Assembly: GCF_011378855.1 (NCBI RefSeq)
Contig: NZ_WTLB01000015.1
Location: 1-64,000, forward strand
DNA: 64,000 bases
Source of the DNA: Pseudoalteromonas sp. Z1A8
Lineage (GTDB): Bacteria; Pseudomonadota; Gammaproteobacteria; Enterobacterales; Alteromonadaceae
Direction of reading: 5' to 3'
Below, piece by piece: positions 37,849-48,900 of this stretch (position 1 is its first letter; each line of letters opens with the position of its first letter). A program made the translations under genes and the position numbers. The notes beneath the pieces are model-generated. The model was not told the DNA's origin and searched no databases. It was given only the letters and a program-made list of their open reading frames with translations.

Positions 37849-39201
37849 TTATAAAAGCAATAAACTGCCTAAACCTAAAAAGGTGACAAACCCAACAATA
37901 TCGGTAACGGTAGTTAAAATTACCGAACCAGATAACGCAGGATCAATTTTCATTTTGTCTAAAATAGACGGAATAACAACACCTGCTAGTGACGCGGCCA
38001 CTAAATTCAATAATATGGCTACCGTAATCGTAATACTGAGCATTAAATCGTTAAACCATAAGAAGGTAAGTAGGCCTATTACAAATGCCCACACCAAACC
38101 ATTTACAGCGCCAACACGTAGCTCTTTTTTTAGTAACGCATTGCGGTTTGAATCTGTAACCTGTCCAAGCGCTAAACCACGCACAATAACTGTTAATGTT
38201 TGGCTTCCTGCAATGCCGCCCATAGAAGCAACCACTGGCATTAATACAGCGAGTGCTACAACTTGCTCTATAGTTGCGCCAAATAAACCAATAAACCACG
38301 ACGCCAAAAACGCAGTCGCTAAATTAATACCTAACCATATACCCCGGTTTTTAGCACTTTTTCGCACACTTGCGAACAAGTCTTCGTCTTCACGTAAACC
38401 ACCGGCTTTAGCGGCTGCTTCGTCAGCAATCTCTTGGCGTAATTCGTACGCAGAGGCAATGGTTAATCGTCCGAGTAATTTATTGTCAGAGTTAACCACT
38501 GGCAGTGCCATTTTTTCACTGTGGATCACCACTTCTGCTGCTTCATATAAATCATCATCAGCATGGAGCGATGAAAAGTCATGATTCGCCAATGTCATTA
38601 AGCTGTCGGTATCGCTCGCTTTAATTAAATCGTTAACCGCAACCTCACCTATTAAGCTGCCCTTACGGCTTACTAAATAAATAACCTCACTGTATTGTGG
38701 CAAACCTTTGTGTAAAAGCTTTTTAGCGCCACCTGCGGTTAGCTTTTCCGATACTTTTAAAAAATCAAAACCTAACCAGTGACCAAGCTGCTCTGGCGGA
38801 TATTGCTGCGCCAAGTCGTATTGCTTGGTTTGCGCTTCATCGAGTTGTTTTTTTGCATACTCAACAAATCGCTCTGGTATAACTTCTTCAAGTTCCAGTA
38901 ACTCTTCTACATTAACTTCGTCAAGAAGCTTAAAGGCATCAGTGTCCTCTAGTGTTTGCAGTAACCACAAACAGCTGTCATCACTTAAATTAACAAAGAT
39001 TTCGTGTTGTGTGTCTTCGTCAAGCAGTTGCCATATTTCTAGTCGTTGCTCTTTTGGTATCGCCTCAAAAAGTAATGACAAGTGCTCTGTAGAAAGCGTT
39101 AACTGCGCATCTGCTAATAACTTATTTTTACGTTCTGTTGTATCGCATTGCAGTAAATCATTTATGAGCTGTGGAAGTTGGTCTACCGGATACTCAATCA
39201 T
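37849..39201 (-). CDS. mgtE: magnesium transporter MgtE
   Basis: A 450-residue MgtE channel. The cytosolic MgtE N domain (about 10-130) has many acidic helices. Two CBS domains (about 135-255) and a connecting helix (about 256-285) follow. The five-helix pore domain (about 286-450) has the Mg2+-selective segment PVVASMGGIAGSQTLTVIVRGLALGQ, and PSILDKMKIDPALSG-SVILTTVTDIVGF in the later helices. The N and CBS domains are known to close the pore when cytosolic Mg2+ is high. The CNNM protein downstream probably complements it. Length is typical. Confidence 0.96.
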   Translation of the reverse strand: MIEYPVDQLPQLINDLLQCDTTERKNKLLADAQLTLSTEHLSLLFEAIPKEQRLEIWQLLDEDTQHEIFVNLSDDSCLWLLQTLEDTDAFKLLDEVNVEELLELEEVIPERFVEYAKKQLDEAQTKQYDLAQQYPPEQLGHWLGFDFLKVSEKLTAGGAKKLLHKGLPQYSEVIYLVSRKGSLIGEVAVNDLIKASDTDSLMTLANHDFSSLHADDDLYEAAEVVIHSEKMALPVVNSDNKLLGRLTIASAYELRQEIADEAAAKAGGLREDEDLFASVRKSAKNRGIWLGINLATAFLASWFIGLFGATIEQVVALAVLMPVVASMGGIAGSQTLTVIVRGLALGQVTDSNRNALLKKELRVGAVNGLVWAFVIGLLTFLWFNDLMLSITITVAILLNLVAASLAGVVIPSILDKMKIDPALSGSVILTTVTDIVGFVTFLGLGSLLLL

Positions 39202-39430
39202 CTTAAAACCTTAAAATTTAAAAGCGCACATTACTTATAGTTTACTTGAACAATAAAAAATTGCAGAAAAAACGTGAACTTATTAAGCATACGCAGGCTA
39301 TTTTTGCGCATTGTATGGGCAAACTAAATGCAGTACTAATATTTATTTTAAAAAATTAAAAAAACAGTAAAAGGAATTGTTTTTGAGGGATTAAACAACA
39401 AATAAGCAAACCAAATGGATTAATGACAAT
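39202..39430. other. mgtE upstream region
   Basis: AT-rich, no gene. It should hold the mgtE promoter (minus strand), but I see no clear -35/-10 pair and no M-box-like riboswitch structure. The hairpin at 39432-39465 belongs to the kinase gene that lies upstream. Confidence 0.35.
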
Positions 39431-39431
39431 C

Positions 39432-39465
39432 AAAAAAAATCCCATATTAGCCAGGCTAATATGGG
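39432..39465 (-). terminator. terminator of the RIO-like kinase gene
   Basis: CCCATATTAG (39441-39450) and CTAATATGGG (39456-39465), with a loop that can pair further. On the minus strand an A then eight T follow. It lies about 50 bp past the kinase stop. Confidence 0.88.
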
Positions 39466-39516
39466 CAAAATCACACAATGAACTAGGTGTTTTTAAATTA
39501 CGGTTTGTGCTTTAAA

Positions 39517-40266
39517 TTAAAGTCTGTCAGTAATATTTCGTACTAAGTCAGAATCTACAAATTGAGTAATAAGTGCAGCGCCCCACGCATAGCCACGCTG
39601 TATTGGGTAGCCTTTAAAAATCCAGCGCTTACGCACGTGATTAAAATGTTCTAGGTAGTCTTGTTTAGATTGTGGCAAAGGTTGATCGCCTAGTTTATTC
39701 CATGCTTTATATACGCCCGACATATCAGAGCCTCGCATAAAGCGTTGCAACCAACGCGGAAAACGCGAAAAGCTAATGGTTGACTGAAAATCAATAAAAT
39801 AAGGTTTACCGTCTGCGCCGCATAAAATATTACCCATATTACGTAAGTCTAAATGCACGATGCCTTTGCGGTGCATTTTTGCTACTTGGCGCTCAAGCTC
39901 GCTAAAAAAGTTAACAGGTAGTGTTTTGTCTTCATGAATTAAAGAGCGCAGTGGCGTGCCTTCAATATAGTTATAAGCCACAGCTATCGGCGATAACCTA
40001 CAAAAGCGATTAGCAACAGCGTCAAGCTCAGCTAATCGGCTCAATCCTTTATATTCTTGATTTACAGATAGTCGCGCAAATGTTTTGCGAATAAGCCACG
40101 GGCTTTGGCTAAAATCTTTAACGATTAAATCAAATTCATCATCTTTATATCGATACACAATCGCGTTAGCAAAACGCCCCTTATGAACAACACTTAAGTG
40201 ATGTTGCATAAAAGTATGTTCTGGATATTGCTGCTGTAATTGTACTAACAAATTATTTTCAATCAT
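39517..40266 (-). CDS. RIO1/lipopolysaccharide-kinase-like protein kinase
   Basis: A 249-residue protein with a compact kinase-like fold. The catalytic loop IVHLDLRNMGNILC (about 134-147) has D138 and N143, and the metal-binding IDFQS (about 156-160) stands in place of DFG. A possible ATP-lysine lies in DLIVKDFSQSPWLIRK (about 46-61). It belongs to the RIO1/Kdo-kinase-like superfamily of bacterial phosphotransferases; proteins or lipid A sugars are possible substrates. It is monocistronic between mgtE and marR, with its own terminator. Substrate cannot be told from sequence. Confidence 0.8.
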   Translation of the reverse strand: MIENNLLVQLQQQYPEHTFMQHHLSVVHKGRFANAIVYRYKDDEFDLIVKDFSQSPWLIRKTFARLSVNQEYKGLSRLAELDAVANRFCRLSPIAVAYNYIEGTPLRSLIHEDKTLPVNFFSELERQVAKMHRKGIVHLDLRNMGNILCGADGKPYFIDFQSTISFSRFPRWLQRFMRGSDMSGVYKAWNKLGDQPLPQSKQDYLEHFNHVRKRWIFKGYPIQRGYAWGAALITQFVDSDLVRNITDRL

Positions 40267-40399
40267 AACAAACCTAACAAGATGATAACACTAATTGCCT
40301 AGGCAACTATATTACCAAAATTAGATTCTACGCACAATCAGATCAGCTAATTTGCACGCTAACTTTCTATTGAAACAGTATCGCTATTTTATTGATAAT

Positions 40400-40888
40400 C
40401 TATTTGTGAGGGGCTACTTCGGGTAATGAATCGAGGTTATTTATAGCTTTGAAGAGTAAGTCTATTATTTGGTTTTTTTCAGGTTCTGAAAAACCACTTA
40501 ATGCTTGAGCATATACTTCATTTACTACTGGCATTATTTCTGGACAAAGGACTTTACCTTTTTCACTTAAACACAAAATAGTTGAGCGCTTATCAAGCTC
40601 ACATTGTGTTTTAATAATGAGCCCCTTTTCTTCAAGCCTATTTAGTAAACGGCTCATAGCGCCACGATCGTAAACCATATACTCACATAATCCAGCAAGC
40701 GTATTAACCGACTTTCTCGCAAGTAGTACTACCACAATATATTGCGCTGACGTTAAATCCATAGGGAGTAATTTAGCATCGACATGAGTGGCTAATCTCG
40801 AACGTAAAAAAGACACTAAACGCCCCAAGTCTTGCTCTGGTGCCAGTTCTTCTCGAGTGCAGTGTTTAATTGATGGCATATTTTTCAT
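40400..40888 (-). CDS. MarR-family transcriptional regulator
   Basis: A 162-residue winged-helix regulator of the MarR type. The recognition region is NTLAGLCEYMVYDRGAMSRLLNRLEEKGLIIKTQCELDKRSTILCLSEKG, with the DxRS wing preserved as DKRS (about 105-108). Terminal helices would form the dimer interface. A near-palindrome ATTTGCATGCAGAT lies 24-37 bp upstream of the start, consistent with autoregulation. No resistance pump or enzyme gene is adjacent, so its regulon is unknown. A second ATG three codons in is possible; no strong ribosome-binding site separates the two. Confidence 0.9.
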   Translation of the reverse strand: MKNMPSIKHCTREELAPEQDLGRLVSFLRSRLATHVDAKLLPMDLTSAQYIVVVLLARKSVNTLAGLCEYMVYDRGAMSRLLNRLEEKGLIIKTQCELDKRSTILCLSEKGKVLCPEIMPVVNEVYAQALSGFSEPEKNQIIDLLFKAINNLDSLPEVAPHK

Positions 40889-40911
40889 GGCTATTTCACT
40901 ATAGTAGATAT

Positions 40912-40925
40912 ATTTGCATGCAGAT
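40912..40925. promoter_or_regulatory. possible MarR operator
   Basis: ATTTGCATGCAGAT: a 14-bp sequence that is palindromic at 12 positions (core TGCATGCA), placed where the marR promoter is expected. Autoregulatory use is inferred. Confidence 0.4.
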
Positions 40926-40990
40926 AGACCTTAGCAAATACAAAAAATTCAATAATTTTTATAAAAATTAAACAGCTAAAACTAAGCCAA

Positions 40991-41021
40991 AAAATAAAGC
41001 CGCAATCTGCGGCTTTATTTT
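40991..41021. terminator. strong bidirectional terminator (chemoreceptor gene)
   Basis: AAAATAAAGCCGCA (40991-41004) pairs perfectly with TGCGGCTTTATTTT (41008-41021) around a 3-nt loop. It lies 18 bp after the stop of the minus-strand chemoreceptor gene. Confidence 0.9.
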
Positions 41022-41039
41022 ATATAGCTTTAAGCTTTG

Positions 41040-42707
41040 TTAAATTTTAAACTGCCCAACAAGCTGGCCTAAGTTCTCGCCACGAGCAGCCAAATGCTGA
41101 CCTACTGTAGAGGTGGTTTTGCTTGAAATAGTTAACTCATTAACTATTTCTTGAATGGCGAATACATTACGGTTTATTTCTTCTGTAACGCTACTTTGTT
41201 CCAGTGCTGCAGTCGCAATTTGCGTACTCATATCGTTAATTGATCTAACCGAGCTTGTTACTGCACCTAAACTTTCTGAAATAGCACGAGACGATTCAAC
41301 TGAGCGGTTACAGCTATTTTGACTCGCTTGCATTGCGGCTACTGCATCTGATACTAAATTATGTAGCTCGCTCAACATTTCACTAATCTCTAGCGTACTA
41401 ACTTGAGTACGACTAGCTAAACTTCTTACTTCATCAGCAACAACTGCAAACCCCCGGCCTTGTTCGCCCGCTCGCGCAGCCTCTATTGCAGCATTGAGTG
41501 CAAGTAAGTTTGTTTGCTCAGCAATTCCGCCTATTACACTTAGTACGCTATTAATTTTTTTAGATTGATCACTTAGTGAATCAACTTGTTTAGCGGCTAA
41601 GTTTATCTCGCCCATTAAGTTAGATACTTCACTGAGTGAAATATCAACACACTCTTGCGCTTTAGCAACTTCTTGCGTTGCCGCTTGGGTTGACTCTGCC
41701 ACTTGGTTCGTATTTTGTGCCACCTCATGAGAAGTAGCCGACATTTCGGTAATTGCTGTCGCGACCAAGTCTGTTTCGTGATTATGATTAAGTAGTTTGT
41801 CTTCAATTAATCGTGTTTGTGTATTTATATCACCAGAAGCTGTTTTCACATCGTGTGTTACATCAACCACATTAGCAATAATGCCATGTAACTTACTTAC
41901 GAACATATTGAATGCTTCGCCAAGTTGGCCTATTTCATCGTTAGTATCAATATCTAAACGCTTAGTTAAATCGCCTTCGCCTTTGGCAATATCGTCAAGG
42001 CTTTGCGCCATACGCTGTATTGGTTTTACCATTGTATTTGCGGCAATTAACGCACATATAATTGTTAAAACAACCCAAAATAAAGCAATTAATAATAATG
42101 TCATTACTTTATCATTCATGTGTTCTTGCATTGTCGTTTGGTATTTAACTAATTCGGCGTCTATATCATCCATATATGCGCCAGTGCCAATCATCCAGTT
42201 TGTGCCGGGGATCATTGCTGCGTAGCCCATTTTTTCAACTAGACCTGTCGTGTTTGGTTTTTGAAAATGATAGTTAAAAGCCCCGCCGCCTTTTCTTGCT
42301 TGCTCCAGTAAACCTACTATGATTTTTTTACCGTTAGGGTCTGTCATCCCTATTTTGTTTTGCCCTTCAATAGCATCACCTAATAATGCATGAAAAACAC
42401 TAACGCCATTTGTATCATATATAAAAAAGTAACCACCTTGGCCAAACGTCAAGTCTCTTAAAGCGTTTTTAGCATCCTGCTCAGAGCCACTCGCTAATTG
42501 ATAGCGAACAATTTTGCTAGCAATTTCAATTTCGGTGCTTAATAGCGTTTGTTTGTCACTTATTAACTTAGTTTGAAATGCTTCAAAATTTTGCTGCTGA
42601 TTTTTATTCTCTAAATAATAAGAGCTCAGCATTAAACTGATCAAAAGTAGCATTAAGGGCAAAATAGCTAACAACAACAGTTTGTTTTTCAAGCTTAAAT
42701 TACTCAT
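41040..42707 (-). CDS. methyl-accepting chemotaxis protein with sCache_2 sensor
   Basis: A 555-residue chemoreceptor. TM1 (about 9-30) is followed by a single-Cache domain (about 35-185) with the typical [20 protein letters not shown] and [21 protein letters not shown] segments. Then TM2 (about 200-222), HAMP (about 223-278, [13 protein letters not shown]) and a signalling domain with [35 protein letters not shown]. The start at 42707 was chosen over 42752 because GGAG lies 5 nt before it. sCache_2 receptors often detect small organic acids; the ligand here is unknown. It is monocistronic and divergent from pelA across 491 bp. Confidence 0.94.
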   Translation of the reverse strand: MSNLSLKNKLLLLAILPLMLLLISLMLSSYYLENKNQQQNFEAFQTKLISDKQTLLSTEIEIASKIVRYQLASGSEQDAKNALRDLTFGQGGYFFIYDTNGVSVFHALLGDAIEGQNKIGMTDPNGKKIIVGLLEQARKGGGAFNYHFQKPNTTGLVEKMGYAAMIPGTNWMIGTGAYMDDIDAELVKYQTTMQEHMNDKVMTLLLIALFWVVLTIICALIAANTMVKPIQRMAQSLDDIAKGEGDLTKRLDIDTNDEIGQLGEAFNMFVSKLHGIIANVVDVTHDVKTASGDINTQTRLIEDKLLNHNHETDLVATAITEMSATSHEVAQNTNQVAESTQAATQEVAKAQECVDISLSEVSNLMGEINLAAKQVDSLSDQSKKINSVLSVIGGIAEQTNLLALNAAIEAARAGEQGRGFAVVADEVRSLASRTQVSTLEISEMLSELHNLVSDAVAAMQASQNSCNRSVESSRAISESLGAVTSSVRSINDMSTQIATAALEQSSVTEEINRNVFAIQEIVNELTISSKTTSTVGQHLAARGENLGQLVGQFKI

Positions 42708-43198
42708 TGTTTCTCCGGGGTGTATAAATGCACATATAGCGACAATAGCCAAAAAATAAATTACGACTGTTTACATCGTTTTATTGGGGTTTAAAAGCAT
42801 AGTAATAAAAACAAAATTAGTGGGAGTAAACTCGTATCATGCTCAATTGGCAGATATTATAGTCGCAAGGTAGGTATTTTGACACTAAAAACACAGAGAC
42901 CTTCGTATTAATTAATGTATAATTTGCCGCCCTTTCATAAGAGATTTAAAATTCTAATGACTGGATTGATCTAAACTTCATTTGATCGCGTATTAAAGCG
43001 GCTAATTAATCCCTATGTAATGAGTTAGCGCATTACTCATGTTAGTATAGATTTTAGGTTCATATAAATAATGAACATATAGATATTAATATTTTATTAA
43101 CATATAATAAGCCTATATCACTAACACAAAATAACTAGAATAAAATCGGAACGCATCACTTTGAATCACAGTTATAATCTTATAAAAATGAATTATTA
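42708..43198. other. 491-bp region upstream of the pel operon
   Basis: No gene. TATAAT occurs at 42918-42923 and 43173-43178, and TTGACA at 42879-42884, but none form a well-spaced pair, so the pel promoter is unresolved. Two inverted repeats are candidate operators or leader hairpins: ATGAGT (43020-43025) / ACTCAT (43035-43040), and GTTCAT (43058-43063) / ATGAAC (43071-43076). The last 150 bp before pelA are very AT-rich. Confidence 0.5.
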
Positions 43199-45907
43199 AT
43201 GAAATATATTTTATACCTTGTATTTTTAGTATCTGCACACGTTCTCGCAACGCCTGTAAATAATAGTATTGCTTTTTACTACTCGGCACCTATGCCATTA
43301 GCCGAAATGACTTTTTACTCTCGCGTTGTCGTCCAGCCTGAACTTGTCACCGAGCACGAGCTTAATTGGTTTAAAAAACGAAACATTGCCGTTTACGCTT
43401 ATTTAAGTGTGGGTGAATCGTTTAATAAAAGTGAGTCTTCACTTTCAGTCAATCCTAACTGGAATAGCCATATTGCCGATTTAACATCTACGCATTGGCA
43501 ACAACAAATGCAAGATAGCGCAGCTACTTTAAAAGCACGTGGTTTCAGTGGTTTATTTTTAGATACGCTAGACAGCTATCAACTTTTAGATGACAAGCAC
43601 AGTAAATCAGATCAACAAGGTGGCTTAGTCGCGATTATAAAAAACCTCTCTGGTACATTTAATAAGCATCTTATTCTTAACCGAGGCTTTGAGTTATTAC
43701 CAAAGTTAACGGGTCTAGCTAACGACTTAGTTGCTGAGGGCTTATTTAGCCACTATAGCCCAACCGATAATAGCTATAAATTAACCACAGAGAACGATCA
43801 AGCTTGGCTAAGCGCACAATTAAAAACAGCACAAAACTTAGGTTTTAAAGTACAAGTTATTGATTATGCACAGCCTGACAACCGCCTTGTGATGGCACAA
43901 AAAATAAAACAAGCTGGCTTTACTCCTTGGGTAACAGATGGGCACTTACAAACATGGGGTACATCAACCATATCCCCAGTACCAAGGCGCATCCTAATTC
44001 CGTACAATAGTAATGTAAAACCACTCATTTACACTACCGTACATTTAAAGCTTGCGACCATGATTGAGTATTTAGGATATATTCCTGATTATGTTGATGT
44101 AGCTAAACGAGATTTACCGTTAGTAGATCCAAGTTTACATGCTGGTATTATTTCATGGACAAACAGCGATGCTTTTTACACCCCAACTATTACTAATTGG
44201 TTGGAAAGTAACTTAGGCGTTGTACCTGAGCTCATTATGGGTGAGCTACCGCAATCAACGAAACTATTACTTAACCTTGGTATTGAAGCGCTTAGCGTAT
44301 TGCCTCCAGGCCCTTATGAACTTAATCATTTTACTACATGGCTAAAAGGCGAAGCGACAACATCGCCTGCGATAATTAAGCCCTACTTACTGAAATTAGC
44401 AACTGATGCCACCCCGCTTATCAATATAAAAGCGGCTGATGGAACTATAATAGTGCAGAGTACTAAAACAAAATATGGCGCGGTTGTTGTTGCACCTTGG
44501 CTTATAGATACCTTGCCAATGGAAGGTAGTAAATGGGTTATTGACCCACGTACACTACTCACCAAAGCAATGGGACTACCTCCGATTCTAGTGCCTGATA
44601 CCACAACTGAAAGCGGTAGGCGTATGCTAACGCTGCATATAGATGGCGATGGTTTCACAAGCCCAGCACATTACGCAGGTAAACCCTATTCTGCAGAAGT
44701 GATTCGCGATGAAATAATTAAACGCTACAAACTCCCTTTGACTTCATCGGTTATTCAAGCTGATATTGAAAAAAGTGGCTTACATTCAAAACAAAGTGCC
44801 AAGCTTGAAGGTATAGCGCGCAGTATTTTTAATTTGCCTTATGTAGAAATTGCTTCACATACTTATAGTCACCCTTATTTTTGGACTGCGTTATCTGGCC
44901 TTAGAATAGTAGATAAAGATGAAGTAGATTATGGCTTTCATCTTGATGTACCTGGCTACAACAAAATAAGCTTAAAAAAAGAAATCACCGATTCAATAAA
45001 GTATATTGATGAAAACCTGACACCAAAAAATAAAAAAACAGTGATGATGTTGTGGTCAGGAGATGCAACTCCTGGCCCTAAAGCGCTTGAATTGGCTCGC
45101 GATGCTGGTGTGTTAAACGTCAACGGTGGTAATACAGATGTAAATGCCGATAACCCAAGCCTTACGCATGTATCTCCAATAGGCAGACCGGAGCGCGATT
45201 TGCTGTATCAAATTTATGCCCCCATATTAAATGAAAACGTATATACAGACTTATGGCATGGGCCTTATTACGGTTTTAGGCGCTTAACCGAAACGTTTGA
45301 AATAACAGAAAAACCATATAGATTAAAACCATACACTATTTATTTTCATTTTTACTCAGGTGAAATCCCTGCGGGACTAGACGCACTAAAACATAATATA
45401 GATTATGTTTTAGCAAGACCAAATACACCGGTACATCTGAGCCATTACGCAAAAGTAGCAAAAGACTTTTACTTTTCTGCGCTAGCAAAAAACAGTAATA
45501 ATGAATGGTTATTTAGCTCAAAATACATTCGTACTTTACGAATTCCTACTGATTTTGACAGGCCAAATATTGCCCAAAGTGAAGGTATCTCAGGCGTCAC
45601 CAAAAAAGGTGACTACATACACATTATTAATAACGTAGCTCGTCTTAGCTTTGATCACAGTCAAAATAGTAAAAAACCTTATTTAGCGTCTGCAAATGTT
45701 GTTATTGATAACTGGCAAGTTAACGGACCTGTTAGCTTTAAAGCGTGGGTACCTGCTTCACTTGATTTAATAAATGCACGTTCTTGCGAGTTTGTATCTA
45801 GTTTGGGAGAGCGCTTTAAAGGTATTACACGCGCTAATGTGACGCACTTTAATCTGCCAAAAGGTCAATTTTATGGCTATCTTAACTGCAATGGAGTCGC
45901 TCGATAA
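43199..45907 (+). CDS. pelA: Pel polysaccharide deacetylase/hydrolase PelA
   Basis: A 902-residue periplasmic enzyme that partly deacetylates Pel and can cleave it. Signal peptide (about 1-17). N-terminal TIM-barrel glycosidase (GH166-like, about 20-250: VYAYLSVGE, GLFLDTLDSY, and E180 in VAEGLFSHY as a possible catalytic acid). Central flavodoxin/reductase-like region (about 265-470). CE4-like deacetylase with the metal motif D482-G-D484 (HIDGDGF) and H554-x3-H558 (SHTYSHP). A beta-rich C-terminal domain follows. It is slightly shorter than the Pseudomonas aeruginosa protein. It opens the operon; pelB follows with a 1-bp overlap (TAATG). No clear ribosome-binding site. Confidence 0.95.
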   Translation: MKYILYLVFLVSAHVLATPVNNSIAFYYSAPMPLAEMTFYSRVVVQPELVTEHELNWFKKRNIAVYAYLSVGESFNKSESSLSVNPNWNSHIADLTSTHWQQQMQDSAATLKARGFSGLFLDTLDSYQLLDDKHSKSDQQGGLVAIIKNLSGTFNKHLILNRGFELLPKLTGLANDLVAEGLFSHYSPTDNSYKLTTENDQAWLSAQLKTAQNLGFKVQVIDYAQPDNRLVMAQKIKQAGFTPWVTDGHLQTWGTSTISPVPRRILIPYNSNVKPLIYTTVHLKLATMIEYLGYIPDYVDVAKRDLPLVDPSLHAGIISWTNSDAFYTPTITNWLESNLGVVPELIMGELPQSTKLLLNLGIEALSVLPPGPYELNHFTTWLKGEATTSPAIIKPYLLKLATDATPLINIKAADGTIIVQSTKTKYGAVVVAPWLIDTLPMEGSKWVIDPRTLLTKAMGLPPILVPDTTTESGRRMLTLHIDGDGFTSPAHYAGKPYSAEVIRDEIIKRYKLPLTSSVIQADIEKSGLHSKQSAKLEGIARSIFNLPYVEIASHTYSHPYFWTALSGLRIVDKDEVDYGFHLDVPGYNKISLKKEITDSIKYIDENLTPKNKKTVMMLWSGDATPGPKALELARDAGVLNVNGGNTDVNADNPSLTHVSPIGRPERDLLYQIYAPILNENVYTDLWHGPYYGFRRLTETFEITEKPYRLKPYTIYFHFYSGEIPAGLDALKHNIDYVLARPNTPVHLSHYAKVAKDFYFSALAKNSNNEWLFSSKYIRTLRIPTDFDRPNIAQSEGISGVTKKGDYIHIINNVARLSFDHSQNSKKPYLASANVVIDNWQVNGPVSFKAWVPASLDLINARSCEFVSSLGERFKGITRANVTHFNLPKGQFYGYLNCNGVAR

Positions 45908-48900
45908 TGAATGCTAAAAAGCGCCCTCAGTTAATTTCTGTAAAAACAATATTAGCGATATTAGCTGTAAGTTGTTTTGCACTATATGCGTTATTTCCTC
46001 ATACCTTATTTTTTGAAGATGATGCACTTTCACAAGATTATACTTTTGAAAAATCGTATCTTAATGCAGCGCTTAACACAGAGCCAAATAACGAAAAGCT
46101 ACGCGCAAAATTGGTTGAACTACATATAGGACTTAGCGAGTATTCACAAGCGACTAACGAGCTTGAAAAACTACCAAGAGGTGAGCGCAAAGCAACTCTT
46201 GAAATAAAGCTGCTTTACTCATTATGGCTAGCAAGCGGCGCTAAAGTTGACGATCGCTTTGAAGAGTTATCTTTAAAAATAGGTGCCCATAAAAACTGGA
46301 ACGAACAAATACTAACTATTGCAAAAGCCGTTGGGTTAAACGCCAAAATTGCTCAGTATTATCAAAAAAATAAGCAACCTCTCCTTGCAGCCGATTACTG
46401 GTTAAGCGCAGGCGAACCAGCCAAAGCACTCGATATTTATAAAGCAAACATAAATGCTGACATTGCAGTCAAAGCGATTAAAACGGCACTTGGTGCAAAT
46501 AATCCGATACAAGCTTACGCCTGGTGGAAAACCTATGGTGATAAAACCAATATTAAGCGTACGCTTTATTTAGCTAACTTAGCTGGCAACACAGAGGATG
46601 CAGCTCAAGCAATTGAAAACTTATTAAAGAGCGATCCAAATAACACCGACTACTTAACAAAAGCCATGCACCTGCGTTTAGCTAATGGAAATGCAAAAGG
46701 GGCAGAGCAATTACTCGCCAAACTATTACTACAAACCCCAAATGACAAAGAGCTACACTTACTAAATTGGAAAATAAAGCGCTGGCAGAACAAGCCTAAA
46801 GAAGCGCTTAAAGAGTTTAAATGGCTAATGTCGAACAGAGCTGTAACCCCAGCAATGCTTACTGACAGTGTTAATGACGCTGCGGCATTATATTTATACC
46901 AAGACGCCAACGATATATATGCATACAAAGCACAAAACCGACAATTAAAAGGCAACGGCTTTGCTAAGTGGATGCAAACAAACGAATTTATAGGCAACAC
47001 AAAACAAGAACTTAGTAATATTGACCGTTTTGAACAAATAAATGGTAAGAGTGCATTATCACAATATTGGAAAGCGAAAGTACTTCACGATTCCGGAAAT
47101 TTAAAAGCACTAAGAGCTTTATGGCCTAAATATAAAGGACCTAAAAATGAAGAAGACTTACTTTGGATGGCTCGTGCTTTTTGGCTTAAAGATGACTTTA
47201 AAACGGCATTGTCTATTTTAAAAAACAAACAACAAAGTACTGATGGAGAATTTTGGACCGCACGAGTAGATATGGCGATGCGTGTTCAAGATAAAAAAGA
47301 TGAACTTTATGCTTTTGAACAATTAAAAGAAATCAGCACACTAAGCGTTGGCGATATGCTTCACTATCAACAATTAAAGTTTGAAGATGATCCTAAGGGC
47401 TTACTAAACTATTTATGGCAACAATCACCACTTCAGCCTAGGCAACTTATTAAAATTGCACTACTAAGCACACAAGTAAATGATGCTAAATCGGTTGCGC
47501 GCATTCATAAAGAGCTTGAAAAGCAACGCTACAATAAAGCCCTCTACCCTGCTTGGCTAATTCTTTCAAATTGGTATCAAAATCAGAGTGATCTAAATGC
47601 GACTTACACCACATTAAATCGTGCAGCAAAACTAAGTGAGTACAATCCTGATGTAGTACTTGCACAAGGTTGGTTAGCGCTGCAAATGCACGACACCGTA
47701 ATGATTAGCCGTATTTTAACTCGCTATTCGGACAGCGATCCTACCTATGCGTGGACGCAATTATTAGCTAGCCTATCTATTTATGAAAAATCATATAACA
47801 GTGCTTACTTTTATTTACGAAAACTAGCTGTTGCAGATCCTAGTGACTTAACAACACTGGTTAACTTAGCCGATGTAATGAAGCAGCTTGGTTATTATGC
47901 GAATGCTGCCGAGCTAAATCACTATTTATTACAGTATTTACCTAAAGATAAATACGCATACAGAGGCCTAATGTACCGCTGGGCAGGTGCAATGGCAGTT
48001 CCTCATTTAATGCAGTTAAACATCATGGATGAGCTTGCGCCCGACACTATTGGTGAGCCTCAAGCAAACTGGTGGTTAGCACGCCGAGCTGCACAAAAGT
48101 TAGAACCTTGGCAAAAACTACAACTTTATATGACCAACGGCGAATTCAATAAAGCGAAACAACTAATAGCCGAAGGTTCACTAAGCAAATTAGATGAGCT
48201 AAACGCTCTACTCTATTTGAAGCAGCCATACGCAACAATGCAGCGTTGGTATGAAGAGCTGACTGGTGAGCTTGACGAATCACAACTGAGTTTACTCAGA
48301 AATGCACGCGCATCCTACTTTAGAGCGCTTGAAATAAACCTATCGCCAGAGGCTGGTTTAAACAGCAGCCAGTACGATGTGAACGTTTATTTTCCTTATG
48401 CTAGTGGGCAATGGAAATTAAGTTTAAGTAATCAGCAAAATCTTGATAACAACGGGTTGCTGTTTGCGATAGAAGATAAAATGACATTTGGTCGTTGGTA
48501 TTTTGATGCAAAAATAGATTCTCACCAAGGCAGCTTAGTCAGCCGCCAAGGTCTTAGTCTTGATTCTCGTTATCAATGGGATTCTCGTACTCAGGTAGGT
48601 TTAAAACTTGAATATAATGTTGAAAACCGCCAATCAGAAGCGCTACTTAGTTATGCTCAGCTAGATAAAGCCACGGCCTATGTTAACTACAACATTGATA
48701 ATAGACAAAATGTGCAGCTTTCGGCAGCCGCTATGTCTTTTTCTCGAAGAGACGATGGTAGTTCACTCATTAATGGCCAAGAATATAACGCGCGTTATCA
48801 GTACAGCATTTTAAAAGATCGCCCAATTTGGAACGCTTACTTTAGTGCGCAATGGCAAGACTTTGAGCACGTAAATGCACTTATCAATACCGCAAGCACT

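Noticed and set aside
37883-38584. 233-codon open frame on the plus strand
   Set aside because: It is fully antisense to mgtE. Its product is a Ser/Thr/Asn-rich composition artefact without a domain, and mgtE on the other strand is unmistakable.
39202-39430. Mg2+ riboswitch upstream of mgtE
   Set aside because: No M-box-like arrangement of stems could be recognised; the one strong hairpin nearby is the terminator of the kinase gene.
42879-42923. pel promoter made of TTGACA (42879) and TATAAT (42918)
   Set aside because: The spacing is 33 bp, twice that of a sigma70 promoter.
43188-43199. Three-codon leader ORF (ATG AAT TAT TAA) overlapping the pelA start
   Set aside because: It could couple translation to pelA, but it has no ribosome-binding site and such short frames occur by chance in AT-rich DNA.
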